26,775 nt of DNA. It comes from Candidatus Peregrinibacteria bacterium (GTDB lineage: Bacteria; Patescibacteriota; Gracilibacteria; UBA1369; LOWO2-01-FULL-3). The stretch is taken from positions 1 through 26,775 of the forward strand of contig JABJOK010000063.1 in the NCBI GenBank assembly GCA_018664365.1, in the 5' to 3' direction. Below are positions 7,069 to 14,663 of the stretch, piece by piece (the first letter of the stretch is position 1; every line of letters begins with the position of its first letter). Position numbers and translations under genes: made by a program. Below the pieces are notes generated by a model. The model was not told where the DNA came from, did not search any database, and was given only the letters and a program-made list of their open reading frames with translations.

Positions 7069-7829
7069 GAATTATAGATCCATTAGAAAGCAGTGAAACA
7101 ACTCCAGAAGAAATCCAGGAAATGGCTGATGAACTAGCATCTATTATTGAAGGTGCATATCCTGAAATGCAAAATGGGAGTATTGCAAATCGTCTAAAAG
7201 TATCAGATAAATTGCTAGAATCATTAGGAGATGAAGCAGGGTTATCAGAGTACTTAGCAAACGAGGAAGACTATCTTATTTTAATGATCACTATGGGGAG
7301 AGAAGCTTGTGCCCCGCTTATTAATGCTAGCGAAAAGCTAAGAGAAAAAGGATTAGATGATGTAAAAGGAAGTGCGGCTAGGGATAAAATGAATATCATT
7401 CGAAGTAGATTTCTAGCAATATTTCTAGAGCAAAAGTACGGAAGTGAGGAGTCACTACGAATGATGAATAAAAAGTTTAGAGAAAGAGTGATGATGCAAA
7501 TGCACATGCAGGGAGATGTCTCACCAGCATTTTTACTCAAACTTTCCAGGGAAGAAAGGGCGGCTATGCCTGATTCCTCCGATAATAACTCTGAAGAGGT
7601 GTCAGGGCTTACTGAAGATTTAAATGCAGCGATACTTGCAAGAGTTGAAGTCGGTGCTAGAGAAAAAACTTCTGGTGCAGATGATAGAATTGTGAATAGG
7701 GCTGTTGACGATGCAAAAGCTAGGATGTCTAATTTACCTAGTAATGTAGATAATAATCTTCCGCATATACTAGATGGCTGGGAGAGCTTTCCAGCGAGAG
7801 TATTGCATTTTGATAATCTTCCAGCTTAA
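7065..7829 (+). CDS. Hypothetical acidic protein (254 aa)
   Basis: This is a soluble, predominantly helical, acidic protein with no signal peptide or membrane segment. It begins with an Asp/Glu-rich helix (TTPEEIQEMADELASIIEGA). A central basic, Met-rich helix lies at about 135-150 (RMMNKKFRERVMMQMHMQGD), followed by a Ser/Asp/Asn-rich linker (about 168-180) and a second domain. I recognise no catalytic motif. It has a strong extended -10 promoter and possible coupling to a 14-codon leader frame. It sits between two other unknown genes (57-aa and 90-aa), and the group looks like lineage-specific or accessory DNA. Confidence 0.75.
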   Translation: MRIIDPLESSETTPEEIQEMADELASIIEGAYPEMQNGSIANRLKVSDKLLESLGDEAGLSEYLANEEDYLILMITMGREACAPLINASEKLREKGLDDVKGSAARDKMNIIRSRFLAIFLEQKYGSEESLRMMNKKFRERVMMQMHMQGDVSPAFLLKLSREERAAMPDSSDNNSEEVSGLTEDLNAAILARVEVGAREKTSGADDRIVNRAVDDAKARMSNLPSNVDNNLPHILDGWESFPARVLHFDNLPA

Positions 7830-7925
7830 AAGCAGTAGAAATACCTCCAAAAAGTCATAACGTTCTTCAATGTGGACCTCCCGAAAAAAGCGGCATCAAG
7901 CCAGCCCTTTTGTTCTCACTGTTTA

Positions 7926-7954
7926 TTGACATGATGTCAGAAAAATATTATAAA
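7926..7954 (+). promoter_or_regulatory. Promoter with overlapping palindrome for the 90-aa gene
   Basis: Consensus TTGACA (7926-7931), 17 bp, TATAAA (7949-7954). A perfect inverted repeat, TGACAT-G-ATGTCA (7927-7939), overlaps the -35 and the start of the spacer, as a repressor operator would. The ATG at 7964 lies 9 bases after the -10, so the transcript is leaderless or nearly so. Confidence 0.7.
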
Positions 7955-7963
7955 TACAGGCAA

Positions 7964-8236
7964 ATGAAACCGAAGATAGGAGAAAAATTAGAAGGGTATG
8001 ATCCGACGATTCCAGCAGAAAACCAAACAGTAATGTTTGGTAATGTTAAATTAACTGCAACAAATCAAAGAACGAGCACTGTTCTATGGGAGTTTATTCC
8101 CCCTGAAAGCAAAGTAGTTCCTATTAGACCAAACTCTCCAGATATTCCACACAGAGCAATTTTAGGTATATCCGTATTAACTAGAGGAGGCATCATCCGA
8201 AGCATTCGAAGATTTCCAATAAAAGATTACAGCTAA
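7964..8236 (+). CDS. Small hypothetical protein (90 aa)
   Basis: The 90-aa basic protein starts at the ATG at 7964. The frame is open back to a TTG at 7910, but the promoter lies inside that extension. The sequence looks like a small beta-rich domain (NQTVMFGNVKLTATNQRTST, VLWEFIPPESKVVPIRP) ending in a basic segment (GGIIRSIRRFPIKDY). No known family is recognised. A hairpin at 8262-8280 (AAGCC...GGCTT) follows, but without a T run, so it is at most a weak terminator. The operator-like palindrome in the promoter suggests specific regulation. Confidence 0.65.
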   Translation: MKPKIGEKLEGYDPTIPAENQTVMFGNVKLTATNQRTSTVLWEFIPPESKVVPIRPNSPDIPHRAILGISVLTRGGIIRSIRRFPIKDYS

Positions 8237-8348
8237 GTAAACAGAATTCCATGCCATACTCAAGCCTTGGACAAGGGCTTTAAAGATCAAAAGACATTCA
8301 TCGTCTAGATCTCAATAAATAGCATCAACCATTTAGCACCAATACTAA

Positions 8349-8479
8349 GTTTGACAAATGCTTTCCCCCGTGTTACTTTCGCGGTGTCAAACATCTTGTT
8401 TTCCATAAGTGAGCATAGTCGAGTTCATGTTTAGGTAATCAATATTTGATACTTTATCAATTTTCTTAAACATTTCACT
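8349..8479 (+). promoter_or_regulatory. Promoter and structured 5' leader of the cold-shock gene
   Basis: TTGACA (8351-8356), 17 bp, TACTTT (8374-8379) predicts a start near 8386 and a leader of about 94 nt, in keeping with the long leaders of cspA-type genes. GTTTGACA (8349-8356) and TGTCAAAC (8385-8392) form a perfect 8-bp inverted repeat spanning the -35 and the start site. Closer to the gene, ATCAA (8438-8442), TTGATA (8446-8451) and TATCAA (8455-8460) allow two mutually exclusive small hairpins. A temperature-responsive switch is inference. Confidence 0.5.
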
Positions 8480-8683
8480 ATGCAAGAAGGAAAAATTACT
8501 CGAATTATGGAAAAAGGGTTCGGATTCATCTCTCGAGAGGGAGAAGAAAAAGACCTATTCTTCCATTCTAACGAGCTTGTAGATGTAGAGTTTAACGACC
8601 TTAAAGAAGGAGACATGGTAACTTTCGAAGTTGCAGATGGTCCTAAAGGTCCTAACGCTGTGAAGGTAAGCCTAGTTGCTTAA
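8480..8683 (+). CDS. csp: Cold-shock domain protein (CspA family)
   Basis: This 67-aa single cold-shock domain is the usual size. It carries both RNA-binding motifs: RNP1 as KGFGFI (residues 12-17) and RNP2 as DLFFH (25-29). The fold is a five-stranded OB barrel that binds single-stranded RNA/DNA and acts as an RNA chaperone. The ATG has no Shine-Dalgarno sequence. The gene is monocistronic: its own promoter and structured leader lie upstream and a strong terminator follows at 8709. Whether it is cold-induced or constitutive cannot be told from the coding sequence. Confidence 0.95.
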   Translation: MQEGKITRIMEKGFGFISREGEEKDLFFHSNELVDVEFNDLKEGDMVTFEVADGPKGPNAVKVSLVA

Positions 8684-8708
8684 TTCCATCTTACAAAATC
8701 AAACAAGA

Positions 8709-8736
8709 AAGGCCTCTATTTATAGGGGCCTTTTTT
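8709..8736 (+). terminator. Intrinsic terminator after csp
   Basis: AAGGCC-T-CTAT pairs with ATAG-G-GGCCTT (8709-8732) as an 11-bp stem including one T-G pair, followed by T residues to 8736. Confidence 0.9.
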
Positions 8737-8788
8737 GATAAGCATTATTAATGTATCCTCCCTGCGGCATATTTCTTGAACTGATTTT

Positions 8789-10552
8789 ATGGCCACCATA
8801 TTGCAAATTAATGAATTATCTAAATCCTACGGAGCACAGGTGATTTTGGATAACGCCGACTTAGCAATTAGTGACAAACAGAAGATTGGCGTAATTGGTA
8901 GAAACGGTGCAGGAAAATCCACTCTCTTCAAAATCATTGTGGGCGATGAAGACTATGATTCAGGAGAAGTATGTATCCATGATGGGACTAGGATTGGCTA
9001 TTTGACGCAGCATAGTGAGTATGAAGATCATGAAAGCGTGATGGACTTTTTGATGAGATCAAGCGGGAAGCAAAATTGGGAATGCGGAAAAGTGGCAGGA
9101 GGATTTCAGATAAAAAACGAGATGCTAGATGAAAAGGTAGTTTCATTAGCTGGTGGATATCAGATGAGAGTTAAATTGATTGCTATGCTTCTGAAAGAGC
9201 CTAATCTGCTTCTTTTAGATGAGCCTACCAACTATTTGGACCTTTCAACCCAGATACTATTAGAAAATTTCTTAAAAAACTATAAAGGAAGCTTCCTTCT
9301 AATTTCTCACGACAGGGAGTTCATCAAGAGAACTTGCAGTGAGACTATGGAGATAGACCAGGGTAAGACAACGCTGTTCCCCCGACCAATTGAGGAATAC
9401 CTAGAATACAAGGAAGAGCAACTTTTGATGATTGAAAAACAAAACGTGAAGGTAGAACGAAAGAAAAAGCATCTCCAGAAGTTTGTGGATAGATTTGGAG
9501 CTAAGGCCAGCAAGGCATCGCAGGCACAATCAAAAATGAAGCAAATTGGAAGGCTGAAGACTATTGAAGTTTTACATCCTCTAAGCACCACCAGGATCAA
9601 TATTCCTAAGATTGAAGAAAAAAAGGGGATAGCCCTAGAGTTAGAAGATCTTGAAATAGGATACGGGGATAATTCAGTGGCTCAGAAAATAAATTTAGAT
9701 ATAGAAAGAGGGCAAAAAATTGCAGTACTGGGAGATAATGGACAGGGAAAAACTACATTACTAAAGACCATTGCCGGTGAGATAGAAAAACTTTCAGGAG
9801 CATACAAGTGGGGACACAATATTAATATTGCATACTATGCACAGCATATCCCTGCGACCTTAAATATAGATGAGACTGTGAAGACCTATTTGAAAAGAGT
9901 TTCACCATCAGATGTTTCAGAGCAGGAGATATTTGAAATGGCAGGAAATTTTTTGTTTAAAAATGAGGCACTAAAAAAGAGAATTCCGGTTTTAAGTGGA
10001 GGAGAAAAGGCAAGGCTCTGCTTGGCCAAAATCCTACTACAAAAGAATCATGTGATTTTACTAGATGAGCCTACCAATCACTTGGATTTCGAGACAGTTG
10101 AGGCGCTAGCGCTTGCTCTTAAGGAGTCGGCAGTAACAGTAATATTTGTGAGTCATAACCGTACATTTGTGGAAATTGTGGCAAGTGGAATCGTCGAAGT
10201 GAAAAACGGTGAGGTCAAACGCTATAACCATAACTATGAAGAGTACGTTTATCATCTTCAAAAGAATATTGAGGAAGACCTAGGTATATGTGATGAGCCA
10301 AAAACAAACATAGAAAAGGAAGAACAGAAGGAATTAAGGAAAAAGATTAAGGAGAGAAAAAAACAGATGAGAACATTGGAGAATGATATAGAAAAATTGG
10401 GGGAAGAAAAAACATCACTATTAAAGTGGTTTGAGGATAATTTTAGTAAGTTCTCTGAAGACAAAACTACAAGGCTAGCAGAGGTTGAAAAGGAGATCAC
10501 AAAGAAAGAAGAAGAATGGATGGAGCTGGAAGCATTGAATGAGGAAGGATAA
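8789..10552 (+). CDS. ABC-F family ATPase (Uup/EttA/YdiF-like)
   Basis: The 587-aa protein has two ABC ATPase domains and no membrane segments, the ABC-F plan. Domain 1 has Walker A GRNGAGKST (about 37-45), a degenerate signature LAGGYQMRV and Walker B LLLLDEPTNYLD. Domain 2 has Walker A GDNGQGKTT (about 317-325), signature LSGGEKARL (about 401) and Walker B VILLDEPTNHLD. Between them is the Lys-rich helical linker that in this family reaches towards the ribosomal P-site tRNA. A charged coiled coil fills about 505-587, as in Uup-type members. ABC-F proteins act on stalled or starting ribosomes; the subgroup and any antibiotic protection cannot be set here. The HAD gene promoter begins just after its stop. 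Confidence 0.93.
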   Translation: MATILQINELSKSYGAQVILDNADLAISDKQKIGVIGRNGAGKSTLFKIIVGDEDYDSGEVCIHDGTRIGYLTQHSEYEDHESVMDFLMRSSGKQNWECGKVAGGFQIKNEMLDEKVVSLAGGYQMRVKLIAMLLKEPNLLLLDEPTNYLDLSTQILLENFLKNYKGSFLLISHDREFIKRTCSETMEIDQGKTTLFPRPIEEYLEYKEEQLLMIEKQNVKVERKKKHLQKFVDRFGAKASKASQAQSKMKQIGRLKTIEVLHPLSTTRINIPKIEEKKGIALELEDLEIGYGDNSVAQKINLDIERGQKIAVLGDNGQGKTTLLKTIAGEIEKLSGAYKWGHNINIAYYAQHIPATLNIDETVKTYLKRVSPSDVSEQEIFEMAGNFLFKNEALKKRIPVLSGGEKARLCLAKILLQKNHVILLDEPTNHLDFETVEALALALKESAVTVIFVSHNRTFVEIVASGIVEVKNGEVKRYNHNYEEYVYHLQKNIEEDLGICDEPKTNIEKEEQKELRKKIKERKKQMRTLENDIEKLGEEKTSLLKWFEDNFSKFSEDKTTRLAEVEKEITKKEEEWMELEALNEEG

Positions 10553-10554
10553 AA

Positions 10555-10584
10555 TTGAAAAACTAGGGCTTATGCCCGTATAAT
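10555..10584 (+). promoter_or_regulatory. Promoter of the HAD hydrolase gene (leaderless)
   Basis: TTGAAA (10555-10560), 18 bp, TATAAT (10579-10584). The ATG at 10591 begins 6 bases after the -10, where transcription itself should start, so the mRNA is predicted to be leaderless. Confidence 0.8.
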
Positions 10585-10590
10585 TCAAAT

Positions 10591-11220
10591 ATGCAGAAAA
10601 AATACGAGTCACTTATATTCGATTTGGACGGAACGCTATGGGACGCTTGCCCTATTACAGCAGAAGCCTGGAATGGGAAATTGCATGAACTTGGATTGGA
10701 GGGGGAGCTAACAGGCGATGATATTCGCTCAGTTGCAGGACTTCCACAACAAGTTTGCATACAAACACTACTTCCGGAACAGATGAAGCAAAATCCAGAT
10801 CTAATTGCTGAACTGACTCTTTCAGAACAGGCTGCCATTAAAGAAAAAGGTGGAGAACTTTTTGAGGGAGTAGCAGAAGGAATCAAGGATTTATCAAAGG
10901 AATACAATCTTTTCATTGTAAGTAACTGCCTTGAGTGGTATTTAAAGCTATTTTTTGAAAGATTTAAGCTTAAGGAATATTTCACTGACTGGGATTGTGT
11001 AGGTATATCTGGCCTTCCAAAGTCAGAGATGATCAAAAACCTAATAGAAATGCATCAATTAAAGAGCCCAGTATATACTGGAGATACACTAGGGGATGAA
11101 GAAGCATCCCAAGGAGCTGGAATAGATTTCATCCATGCCGAATATGGATTTGGTAGAGCAAAAAATCCTCAAGAAAGCTTCAATTCATTTATCGAATTAG
11201 CGGAATTTTTCACCAAATAG
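10591..11220 (+). CDS. HAD-superfamily hydrolase (phosphoglycolate-phosphatase-like)
   Basis: The 209-aa protein shows the HAD motifs in order: motif I DLDGTLWD (residues 11-18, with the nucleophile and acid D11/D13), motif II in FIVSNC (about 109-114), a lysine in GLPKSEM, and motif IV GDTLGDEEAS (about 167-176). A helical cap lies between motifs I and II (about 20-90), so this is a subclass I enzyme such as a phosphatase acting on small phosphorylated metabolites. The substrate is unknown. The gene overlaps nothing, follows ABC-F closely and has its own leaderless promoter. Confidence 0.88.
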   Translation: MQKKYESLIFDLDGTLWDACPITAEAWNGKLHELGLEGELTGDDIRSVAGLPQQVCIQTLLPEQMKQNPDLIAELTLSEQAAIKEKGGELFEGVAEGIKDLSKEYNLFIVSNCLEWYLKLFFERFKLKEYFTDWDCVGISGLPKSEMIKNLIEMHQLKSPVYTGDTLGDEEASQGAGIDFIHAEYGFGRAKNPQESFNSFIELAEFFTK

Positions 11221-11251
11221 AAACGGCAATATTTAACCTAAGGCCTGCGCC

Positions 11252-11279
11252 TTGACAGATGTGAGGTGCATGATATAAT
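11252..11279 (+). promoter_or_regulatory. Strong promoter of the HD-2H operon
   Basis: TTGACA (11252-11257), 16 bp, TGA-TATAAT (TATAAT at 11274-11279) has both consensus boxes plus an extended -10, the best promoter in the window. A GC-rich hairpin, AAGGC-CTGC-GCCTT (11240-11253), ends in the first two bases of the -35. It could end HAD transcription or hinder the promoter. The predicted leader is about 55 nt. Confidence 0.85.
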
Positions 11280-11340
11280 TAACCTTAATGATAATACTTC
11301 CTCGAGGGGCCTAGAAACGTAGATAGCATAAAAAAGTAAA

Positions 11341-12486
11341 ATGACCACAACTCCTAGAGAAGATGGCACTACAGAGGGACAGCCTATAGCAGAGGTTGTG
11401 GCTGCAGTGGATCCGGCAGTAACAGTCCAAAACAGCGCCATTAGAAACGATACTGGATCAGAAGCTGTTGAAACATTGGATAAGCTAACTGCAGATGCCT
11501 CCCTAGAAGAAATGGCAGAAAGAATTCCAGAGGTAGCAGCAATGTTCGAAATGGATCAACGAAGTGATTACCATAGTTTAGTTCTTGATGCTCATACTCG
11601 TGAACTAGGAAGAAATTTATTAGAAGACCCCTTTATAGCAAATCATCCTAAGAGGGATTTTATTGCATTAGCTGGAAAATTGCACGATACAGGCAAAACA
11701 TCTCCTAATGGGCAACAAATTCACCCGCGTGACCCTGAAAAAAGGCAGTATGTAGGACATGCAGATGTGAGTGCAAGAATTGCATCTAGAGTGATTGATG
11801 AACATTTTGTAGGAATAAATGAAGAAGACAAGGCTCTAATAGTAGGCCTAGTTAGTCTGCACGCAGCAGCTCTTACATTAGTGAAGAATTTTTCTGAAAA
11901 TAATGAACCAAATGGAAAGAATCTAGGTGCATATGATAGGTTTGTTGCAAAAGTAGAAGCTATTCCAATCAGCATGAGCTTAGAGGAAAGAATGAAAATA
12001 GTATTCGCGATTAATAGAGCAGATAAGTTAGGAGGCTGGAATTCAGAGAGCCCAGAAGATGATCCAAAGGTGCAGGAAATAAAAGAGAGAGCAGCACAAA
12101 TGCTTGAAGGGCTAGAAGAGCTACACAAGGCTCTACCTACTTTAATCGAAGCCATTAATAAAAGAAGATTAGGAAAGAAAGAAAATGATGAGAAAGTTCC
12201 AAAGGCAGAAAGAAAAGGTGACACTGGGGCAGGAATCAAGTACGACAAATCAACAGGTGAATATAGTGTAGTGGGTTCACGTTTATCTAAGAAGAAAAAA
12301 ATGGCTACAGTATTAAGTCCTGCACAAACAGACCTAGTCATACAAAATTTAGACTCTCTAGGAGTTCCACCACAGCAACAAGGGGTATTCGAAAAGGCTC
12401 TTAGAGAAGGAGGTTTAGCAGGATTAGGTAAAGCAAGATTGGGTAAATATATCGGGGCAGTAAAAAGATTGGTTTCTGAACAATAA
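11341..12486 (+). CDS. HD-domain phosphohydrolase (381 aa)
   Basis: An N-terminal low-complexity stretch (about 1-50, rich in Thr/Ala/Val) precedes an HD domain at about 75-235. Its metal-binding pattern is H78/H85 (DYHSLVLDAH), the doublet H115-D116 in GKLHDTGKT, H140 in YVGHADVSA, H174 and D228 in NRADKLGG. The order and spacing are closest to the HD domain of CCA-adding enzymes, which in E. coli has 2',3'-cyclic phosphodiesterase and phosphatase activity. No nucleotidyltransferase domain is attached. A basic linker (about 275-325) leads to a C-terminal helical domain (about 325-381). The next gene, a 2H phosphoesterase, starts 2 bases after the stop, so the two are one operon. The substrate (RNA ends or a signalling nucleotide) is unknown. 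Confidence 0.82.
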   Translation: MTTTPREDGTTEGQPIAEVVAAVDPAVTVQNSAIRNDTGSEAVETLDKLTADASLEEMAERIPEVAAMFEMDQRSDYHSLVLDAHTRELGRNLLEDPFIANHPKRDFIALAGKLHDTGKTSPNGQQIHPRDPEKRQYVGHADVSARIASRVIDEHFVGINEEDKALIVGLVSLHAAALTLVKNFSENNEPNGKNLGAYDRFVAKVEAIPISMSLEERMKIVFAINRADKLGGWNSESPEDDPKVQEIKERAAQMLEGLEELHKALPTLIEAINKRRLGKKENDEKVPKAERKGDTGAGIKYDKSTGEYSVVGSRLSKKKKMATVLSPAQTDLVIQNLDSLGVPPQQQGVFEKALREGGLAGLGKARLGKYIGAVKRLVSEQ

Positions 12487-12488
12487 TT

Positions 12489-13076
12489 ATGGGGACAATA
12501 GGATCACCACATCTAAAAGAAAACGAAGTTACATTACCTCTCCAAGAGAGAAGCATCAATTTGGATGGAGATTATCAGGATTACACATATATAATCCCTA
12601 TTCCTCTTGAGCAGATACGCGACAAGCTGAATCTTCCAGAAATAGTTAACCTAGAGGAGGGGGCCTTCAATAGAAAAAACGAATTTCATGTGACAGTATT
12701 AGGATTTCATACACAAGAATTAATACGCCAGAAGATTGCAGAGACTAAATCACCACAACAATCCGTCACTGAAATAAATAAAGCACTATCAGAAATTGAT
12801 TTCTCATTCACGCTACTCCCTGAAAGTCTGAAATTAGTTAGGAATCTTCAATACAATCCTAGCGCAGTAAGAAATAGACAGGGAGCTGAGCAGTATGAAT
12901 CAGAATATACCATAGCTATAGATGTAGATATGCCAGGAATGCAGGAGTTTTATCAAAAGATGGGAAGACTAGGAATTGATCTAGGAGCACCATGCACTCA
13001 CATAACCCTCTATATAAAAGGCAATGGAGACGCAACAGGATTCGGAATAGCAATGACAGATCTAGCAAAACAATAA
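12489..13076 (+). CDS. 2H phosphoesterase superfamily protein (195 aa)
   Basis: Two HxTx motifs are visible 104 residues apart: FHVTV (H67, T69) and THITL (H171, T173). Each sits on a hydrophobic strand, and together they define the 2H superfamily (LigT/ThpR, CPDase, AKAP7-like, viral Acb1). These enzymes open 2',3'-cyclic phosphates or cleave 2'-5' or cyclic-oligonucleotide linkages. Length and spacing fit. The gene is in an operon with the HD hydrolase (2-base gap), which suggests sequential processing of a phosphodiester and then a phosphate. The frame ends at TAA 13074-13076. It then stays open in the same frame for 22 more codons, whose translation looks protein-like. The ATG has no Shine-Dalgarno sequence. 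Confidence 0.75.
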   Translation: MGTIGSPHLKENEVTLPLQERSINLDGDYQDYTYIIPIPLEQIRDKLNLPEIVNLEEGAFNRKNEFHVTVLGFHTQELIRQKIAETKSPQQSVTEINKALSEIDFSFTLLPESLKLVRNLQYNPSAVRNRQGAEQYESEYTIAIDVDMPGMQEFYQKMGRLGIDLGAPCTHITLYIKGNGDATGFGIAMTDLAKQ

Positions 13077-13227
13077 ACAGGCGAACAATTTCCACATGTT
13101 GAATTGAAGACACTTTCAATTGAGGAGATAAATAGCGATCATTAAAGATTTTTTTGCTCAAAAAAAGGTCAATACCAACAGGTAGCAGACATAATAACTA
13201 CTCCGGGTCATTTCCTTACATCAGCTA

Positions 13228-14574
13228 TTAAGCTTCATCAACCCCCACCTCTCTTCTCAAAATCACCAATCCTCTCTTATAGTATTGATCAATTAGGTTA
13301 TTCATTTTACGTAACTGAGTTGCCCCTTCGCGCAGACCCTTTGGAAGCTTAGCAATATCAGTTTTCGATATGGCGGGACTAATAGTGACTCCATCAGGCA
13401 AATCGCCTTTTTTCATTCTCAAGACAAGCTTTATCGCTTCAGAATATGTATCTCTAAACCACTGTGCATCAGGATTAGATGCAATTTCCATTGCAATTTG
13501 CACTGAAGTTTTTTTGGAGACTTTTCCCAAGACAACTGTAGGAATGACGTCTAGAATTTTTTGACGCATTGTTGTTGAATGTCCAAAGCTATGTCCCTCA
13601 GCAGTAGTTGAATTTCCTATAAGGTAATCATGCATGGCCTGAGACAAAGCCCACTGGGACTCTGATCTATAGAGTGTTCCATTAAGGTCTGAATCTGGAG
13701 ATGCCATGATGTCATCTATGACTTCACTGTGGGAACGTTTTGACCGTATATATTGTACCAGTTGATGGTAAACACCCCTTAAAAGATATGCCTCAATTCT
13801 CATCCTATCCTCTGGAAAATTAATTTCATTTGGTTCCACCAATTTTTCCATAATTTTAAGAGTGAAAGCCTGAACAACATCATTCGCAATATCATGCTTC
13901 ATTACACTTGGATAAGACTTAAGATTTCTAAGAAGGGTTGCCTTTGCTTTTTCCTGAAAATATCTAGAGAACAGAACTGTTGCAACAGGGTGGTTTTGAC
14001 TATCTGAACTGACCATTCTTAAATATTCATCCCCCATAGCATCACCACTACTTTTTTGATCTTCACCTGGAGACTCTGTGCTATCTTCTGAAGCACTTAG
14101 TGTATCGACAGTTTGCTGCCAAACATTATCACGCAAGTTTTCAGCATCAACCCTATAGCTTAGGGCCATTTCTTCAAGCTGCCTTCTTTCGTTCAAGGAA
14201 ATCACTCCATCTCTTTCAAGTTCAGCAAGATTACAGTCAACCGCAGTTAGACATAGTCCTCCACCAGAAAGCATTTCAGTGCTATCTTCCTCCCAAGCTG
14301 CCATGATTTGACTAGCTCCATCAGGATCCGATAATCGGCCATTACCGACTGAATCAAGAACTCTTTCATATACTCGCATTCTCATACGCAAAGAATGGTC
14401 TAGTGCCGCTGTAGCTCCGAGTATTGAGGCAGTATTCGCGCGACGTCGATGCTCCTGACTTCTTCTAGATCGCACAACCCTAGTATGGTCTCCTTTATCA
14501 ATCAATGATGGTTTGGACCCGGATTTTCCTGAATCAAGTCTATCCCAGTCTACGGTCGCAAGTGAACTATGCAT
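13228..14574 (-). CDS. Sigma-70 region-2-like protein (448 aa, divergent)
   Basis: The 448-aa protein has a basic N terminus (RSRRSQEHRRR, about 35-45), a long helical acidic region (60-160) and a Ser/Asp/Glu linker (160-180). Residues about 197-283 resemble sigma-70 region 2: FSRYFQEKAKATLLRNL, then HDIANDVVQAFTLKIMEKL (like the DxxQ.xF motif of ECF sigmas), then AYLLRGVYHQLVQYIRSKRS, the usual start of region 2.4. A later helix pair (about 338-388, KVSKKTSVQIAMEIASNPDA) may be a region 4 helix-turn-helix. It is larger than a normal ECF factor (about 180-200 aa). Whether it binds RNA polymerase is untested. It has a strong promoter and faces the HD-2H operon. Confidence 0.65.
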   Translation of the reverse strand: MHSSLATVDWDRLDSGKSGSKPSLIDKGDHTRVVRSRRSQEHRRRANTASILGATAALDHSLRMRMRVYERVLDSVGNGRLSDPDGASQIMAAWEEDSTEMLSGGGLCLTAVDCNLAELERDGVISLNERRQLEEMALSYRVDAENLRDNVWQQTVDTLSASEDSTESPGEDQKSSGDAMGDEYLRMVSSDSQNHPVATVLFSRYFQEKAKATLLRNLKSYPSVMKHDIANDVVQAFTLKIMEKLVEPNEINFPEDRMRIEAYLLRGVYHQLVQYIRSKRSHSEVIDDIMASPDSDLNGTLYRSESQWALSQAMHDYLIGNSTTAEGHSFGHSTTMRQKILDVIPTVVLGKVSKKTSVQIAMEIASNPDAQWFRDTYSEAIKLVLRMKKGDLPDGVTISPAISKTDIAKLPKGLREGATQLRKMNNLIDQYYKRGLVILRREVGVDEA

Positions 14575-14599
14575 GGTGAATATAAATTATGAAGCCAGG

Positions 14600-14628
14600 A
14601 TAATAACACCTGTCACTAAATGTGTCAA
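14600..14628 (-). promoter_or_regulatory. Promoter of the sigma-like gene
   Basis: On the minus strand, consensus TTGACA (14628-14623), 17 bp, TATTAT (14605-14600). The leader is about 19 nt to the ATG at 14574. Confidence 0.8.
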
Positions 14629-14663
14629 GGCAGTCATAAGGGGCAATTACATAACGATCCTAA

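Noticed and set aside
11721..12341. 206-aa minus-strand ORF inside the HD gene
   Set aside because: Its translation is Ser/Phe/Leu-rich low-quality sequence, antisense to a clear HD domain; a shadow frame.
13148..13166. T7-GCTC-A7 hairpin between convergent genes as terminator
   Set aside because: The stem is A-T only with no GC core, so it is too weak to support as an intrinsic terminator.
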